64,000 bases of DNA from Gossypium raimondii. Lineage: Eukaryota; Streptophyta; Magnoliopsida; Malvales; Malvaceae. Every line of letters begins with the position of its first letter. Position 1 is the first letter of the stretch. Shown piece after piece: positions 60,901-64,000 of this stretch. Both the position numbers and the translations under genes were made by a program. The notes under the pieces were generated by a model. The model saw nothing but the letters and a program-made list of their open reading frames with translations, had not been told where the DNA came from and searched no databases. The DNA is taken from assembly GCF_025698545.1 (NCBI RefSeq), contig NC_068575.1:55809980-55873979 (forward strand). The letters are read 5' to 3'.

Positions 60901-62460
60901 AATTTTTATCATAATTGGTATCCTAACTTCTTTTTTTTTATATCAGATTCTGAGTATCTGAGTTAATAAAGAAATTTTGTGTATATTGTTTAAATTTACT
61001 TAGTATTTACTTTTTCTTTTCTTTTTATTTGACTGTATAATATAATAACTTGTTAATAATATATTATATTTAATTTATGTTCATATAGACGCGAGAATGC
61101 AGAGTTTTTGATGGGACGGAGCAGAGCTATGATGGTCGAGGTTCAGATGAAACATGTGATTGATTGAGGGTTCTTTAATTATAACATCAGAAACCAAACA
61201 AACATAAAAAACCGAAATCAACGTCAAGCATGTGCCCATGAATGATGATCCATGACCTATTATTATAAGTGTCATAATAAAAATTATTAAAAAAACAACA
61301 TTTTGCTTTTTAAGTTTTCATTTACGTTAAAATTTGGTTTGAAAACACTTCTATTTCATATTATTTCATTTAAGTTAAAAACATAAATTGACGAGATATT
61401 ATTTGGTATTGTTATACCTTTGGTAGTTCGGGAATGTGTTAGCATCAAAAGTAGTATTGATTTTTTTATTAACTCTGTTTAAAATTGTGTCTTGATAGAC
61501 CATCTATTTGAATTAAAGGAGTATTAATATCTCATGCCCTTAAACTCTAAATCCTAAATCTTTATCCACTTACTATTAATACTTTTGGATAAGGCCATTC
61601 ACTCTTCTCAAAAAAGTCAACCCCTGCCTTTTAAGTGTGAATATGCCTTTAAGGTCATGTAGGATCCACTTGAGTATAACAATCTAGTACTAATTGAAGG
61701 AATAACAAGATGGGTGACAAGGTGCACGTTTTTCACACATTAGATGAGGATAACTTTCCTCATAGCAGTCTACCACGTCACACTATTGGACAAGGGGACC
61801 TCTCCTATAAATATCTTGATCAGCGATAAAGAAATGATATTGATTTTCAACATTCAAAGTTACTCTAAGCAATTATCCTCTTAATCAAATTGTCATCTTA
61901 TTTTTGTTCCGGCTCTCGAACTCTATAGGTAAACCAATTTCCATGGTGTCACGTTTCTCTCCTCCTTGTTTCTCATTGTCGTCCTCCCTCGTTATGCATT
62001 GATTCAACAGGTATAATACAATGGTTTTGTCATCAATTGAATTTTAAATCAATTAGTATTATTGCTACTGTAACATCTTTAAAGATGTGTACTTAACACA
62101 TTTAAGTGTATAATATCTTTCGTTCAATTTTAAGAATACTATAACTTTGTATGTATATATTTATAGTGTAATTTTTATTTTATTAAATTTTGAGTAAATT
62201 AAAACTACATAATTATTTATTTCTAATAATTCATTTAAATTGAAAGTGAGAAAACTTGGATAAATACTTCAAAAAAAACATGGATAGACTCATGTATGCT
62301 TTGATATTGGGCTAAAGTTGACAAAAGAAATATAATTGAAATGGGCTTGTTGCTGTATCATAAAGCCATTGGGTGTTGGAGTTTGGATGCCATAATCCGA
62401 TATTTGGGCCTTTGTATATCGTTTTATCAAAGACCAACGGGACGAAGCCTGTCAAAATAT
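57950..62460. other. Spacer between the divergent MYC1 and BAM2 genes
   Basis: About 4.5 kb without a supported gene. Frames of 60-90 codons (for example at 59046 and 59696) have no domain and no splice context. An ATT-rich microsatellite lies near 58390. The first part should hold the MYC1 promoter. Confidence 0.55.
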
Positions 62461-62853
62461 CAGCCACGTGTAAAGAAAAGAGTGGTCTGTCACGTTCCTC
62501 CTTTCAGCTAAAGCCTCATTAGTTTTCTTCTTTTTCTTTTTCAAGCTGGCTTACTTTAATGGCAACCGGCACTTAAAAAAACTCTTTTTTGCTGTTGGAT
62601 CCATAAAACGTCACTGTGAAGCATTTCAGTCTTTCCTTTATTTCCCCGCCACACGAAATTCACTCTTCCCTCCCTCTTTTCCGTTGAGTTGCCCCGAAAT
62701 ATTTTCCGATCGAAAATGAAAAAAAGCCAAAAGAATTACGGTCAGATTCTTCTAAATAAAGGAAATGTTTCCATTTTATTTCCAAGTTGATCTCTGCAAA
62801 GTGTTCAATTACATTCCAATTCAGGCAGTTACTGGAAAAAAGAATAAATCAAA
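62461..62853 (+). promoter_or_regulatory. Likely promoter and leader of the beta-amylase gene
   Basis: A G-box CACGTG (62465-62470) lies about 390 bases before the start codon, and CT-rich stretches follow (62520-62680). The transcription start was not fixed. Confidence 0.4.
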
Positions 62854-63560
62854 ATGGCGGTTTCATCAGTTCGGTTGTTCAATAGTTTATACCCGCCATG
62901 TGCTTCTCTTATAGCTTACTCAACATTACATTCTGGGTTTCCCAACTCATTGCGTTACAACTCGTTTCGGGTCAAGGGAGGTCTAGTTTATTCTATTTCC
63001 GGATCGTCCCGGGTTCGAGCCTTAGTTAAAGGTAAAGGAGAAAGAACGGAGGATTATCCACTAGCCGGTGATTCCACAGATGACACGAAGGTTTCCAATC
63101 CGTAAATTGTATTTTATTATTGTTTTCACTAGAAATAGAATCCATTGAGAATCTAAAACTAAATGTCTTGTTTTGGTAGGTTGCAGAATCGTGGCCGAGA
63201 TCATTACAGCGGGATTTTGCTGGCACACCTTATGTTCCTGTATATGTTATGCTACCGGTAAGCTTTTTAAACTCGATCGCATGATTTTTTGAAATGTTTC
63301 CTAGTGAAAACTAGATTGTTTGTTTTGTTTGTGTTATATAATGTTGGGGTTGGCAGCTGGGTGTTATTGACAGGAACTGTGAGTTGGTTGACCCTGAGGG
63401 TTTGACGAATCAGTTAAGGATTTTGAAGTCAGTTAATGTGGATGGTGTAATGATTGATTGCTGGTGGGGGATAGTTGAGGCGCATGCCCCTCAAACTTAT
63501 AATTGGAGTGGCTACAGGAGGCTTTTTCAAATTGTGCGTGATATTGGGCTTAAGTTGCAG
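62854..63560 (+). CDS. BAM2: Plastid beta-amylase, BAM2 type (5' part, runs off the window)
   Basis: Exons 62854-63090, 63180-63257 and 63357-63560 encode the first 173 residues; the next intron is open at the window end. Residues 1 to about 55 are rich in Ser and basic residues and poor in acidic ones, fitting a chloroplast transit peptide. The enzyme domain starts at [20 protein letters not shown] and includes [19 protein letters not shown], the conserved strand and loop of glycoside hydrolase family 14. The catalytic glutamates lie beyond the window. Beta-amylases release maltose from starch chains. [15 protein letters not shown] in place of the DTVTM type of BAM1 and BAM3 indicates the BAM2 branch; BAM7 and BAM8 are related but begin with a DNA-binding domain that is absent here. 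Confidence 0.9.
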
Positions 63561-64000
63561 GTGAGTAATAGTGCAGTAATTCTTGTTTGCCATTGTTTGT
63601 TTTAACAATAACTAATTAACTATGCGTTCTATTAAAGATGCTACTTGTATTCCCTTTACTTCAGTATGTATTGTAGGTGGAAAAGGACTAGTTAGTAGTT
63701 ACTAGTTATTCCGCATTTTATCTTTTTAAACTGTGAGCTTGTGATGACCTGACTTGATCTTTAAAATTGATCTGAGTTATTAGCTTTTGTAGTTTATGTA
63801 AGCTGAAACAGAGATGAGGTTGTTTACTGCTTGTTGTTTATCTATGAATGCCATGCTTTAGTTTGATATAGGCATAGGGTGATCTTATATCATTTATATG
63901 AAATATTTCATATATTCAAGTCTTGAGACCAACATGGAAATCAATATATCATTCAACTGAGATTATTTGGCACTTGATCTTTTGAAAATCCTTTTCTTCT
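63561..64000 (+). other. Start of BAM2 intron 3
   Basis: A donor (cag then gtgagt) at 63560/63561 opens a T-rich intron that is not closed in the window. Confidence 0.7.

Overview
The window is nuclear DNA from a flowering plant: AT-rich spacers, genes split by many short GT-AG introns, and a dense population of small transposons. The encoded proteins are closest, from memory, to eudicot and especially malvid families. Together with the MITE types present, this suggests a cotton-like genome (Gossypium or a relative); that is an inference and was not searched. No prokaryotic, organellar or viral gene system was seen.

Layout. 1-3832 is the 3' part of an LTR retrotransposon: a 1.12-kb tandem duplication next to the polypurine tract, then a 1.3-kb LTR. 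It lies against the cut edge of a long-inverted-repeat element (3833-4273). 4274-11500 is gene-poor and holds a complete 1.08-kb TRIM with 5-bp target-site duplications, a Tourist MITE with a tRNA-derived SINE inserted at its tip, and AT-rich fold-back repeats. 11550-18133 is a SKP1-like gene (ASK20/21 type). 21151-26172 is a signal-peptide-peptidase-like aspartic protease (SPPL2/4 type). 26838-30363 on the minus strand is a USP/coiled-coil/kinase/U-box protein (PUB33 type) whose kinase lacks the catalytic Asp. 30364-37300 is a spacer full of MITEs and SINE remnants. 37300-49513 is MED12, the largest gene here. 50467-52749 (minus) is RopGEF3. 55200-57949 (minus) is an AtMYC1-type bHLH factor with an altered basic region. 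62854 to the window end is the 5' part of a BAM2-type beta-amylase.

Gene models were built by joining splice sites so that reading phase is kept through every intron. All eight joined models stay open: ASK21 359 aa, SPPL 536 aa, PUB 728 aa, MED12 2246 aa, RopGEF3 478 aa, MYC1 631 aa, BAM2 at least 173 aa of a partial gene. The lengths are close to the Arabidopsis proteins as I remember them, except that the PUB protein is shorter and the MYC1 protein longer.

How they fit together. The genes do not form one pathway. MED12 acts in the Mediator kinase module, ASK21 and the U-box protein in ubiquitin-related processes, SPPL in intramembrane proteolysis, RopGEF3 in ROP GTPase activation, MYC1 in epidermal cell fate, and BAM2 in plastid starch metabolism. 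The order MED12-RopGEF3-MYC1-BAM2 recalls Arabidopsis At4g00450-At4g00490, and the SKP1-like gene near a U-box kinase recalls At2g45910-45950 and At3g61410-61415. The window therefore looks like conserved ancestral gene order. The most unusual content is in the nested small transposons and in a few coding oddities: a GC-AG intron, a 15-nt exon, a pseudokinase domain and a shortened bHLH basic region.
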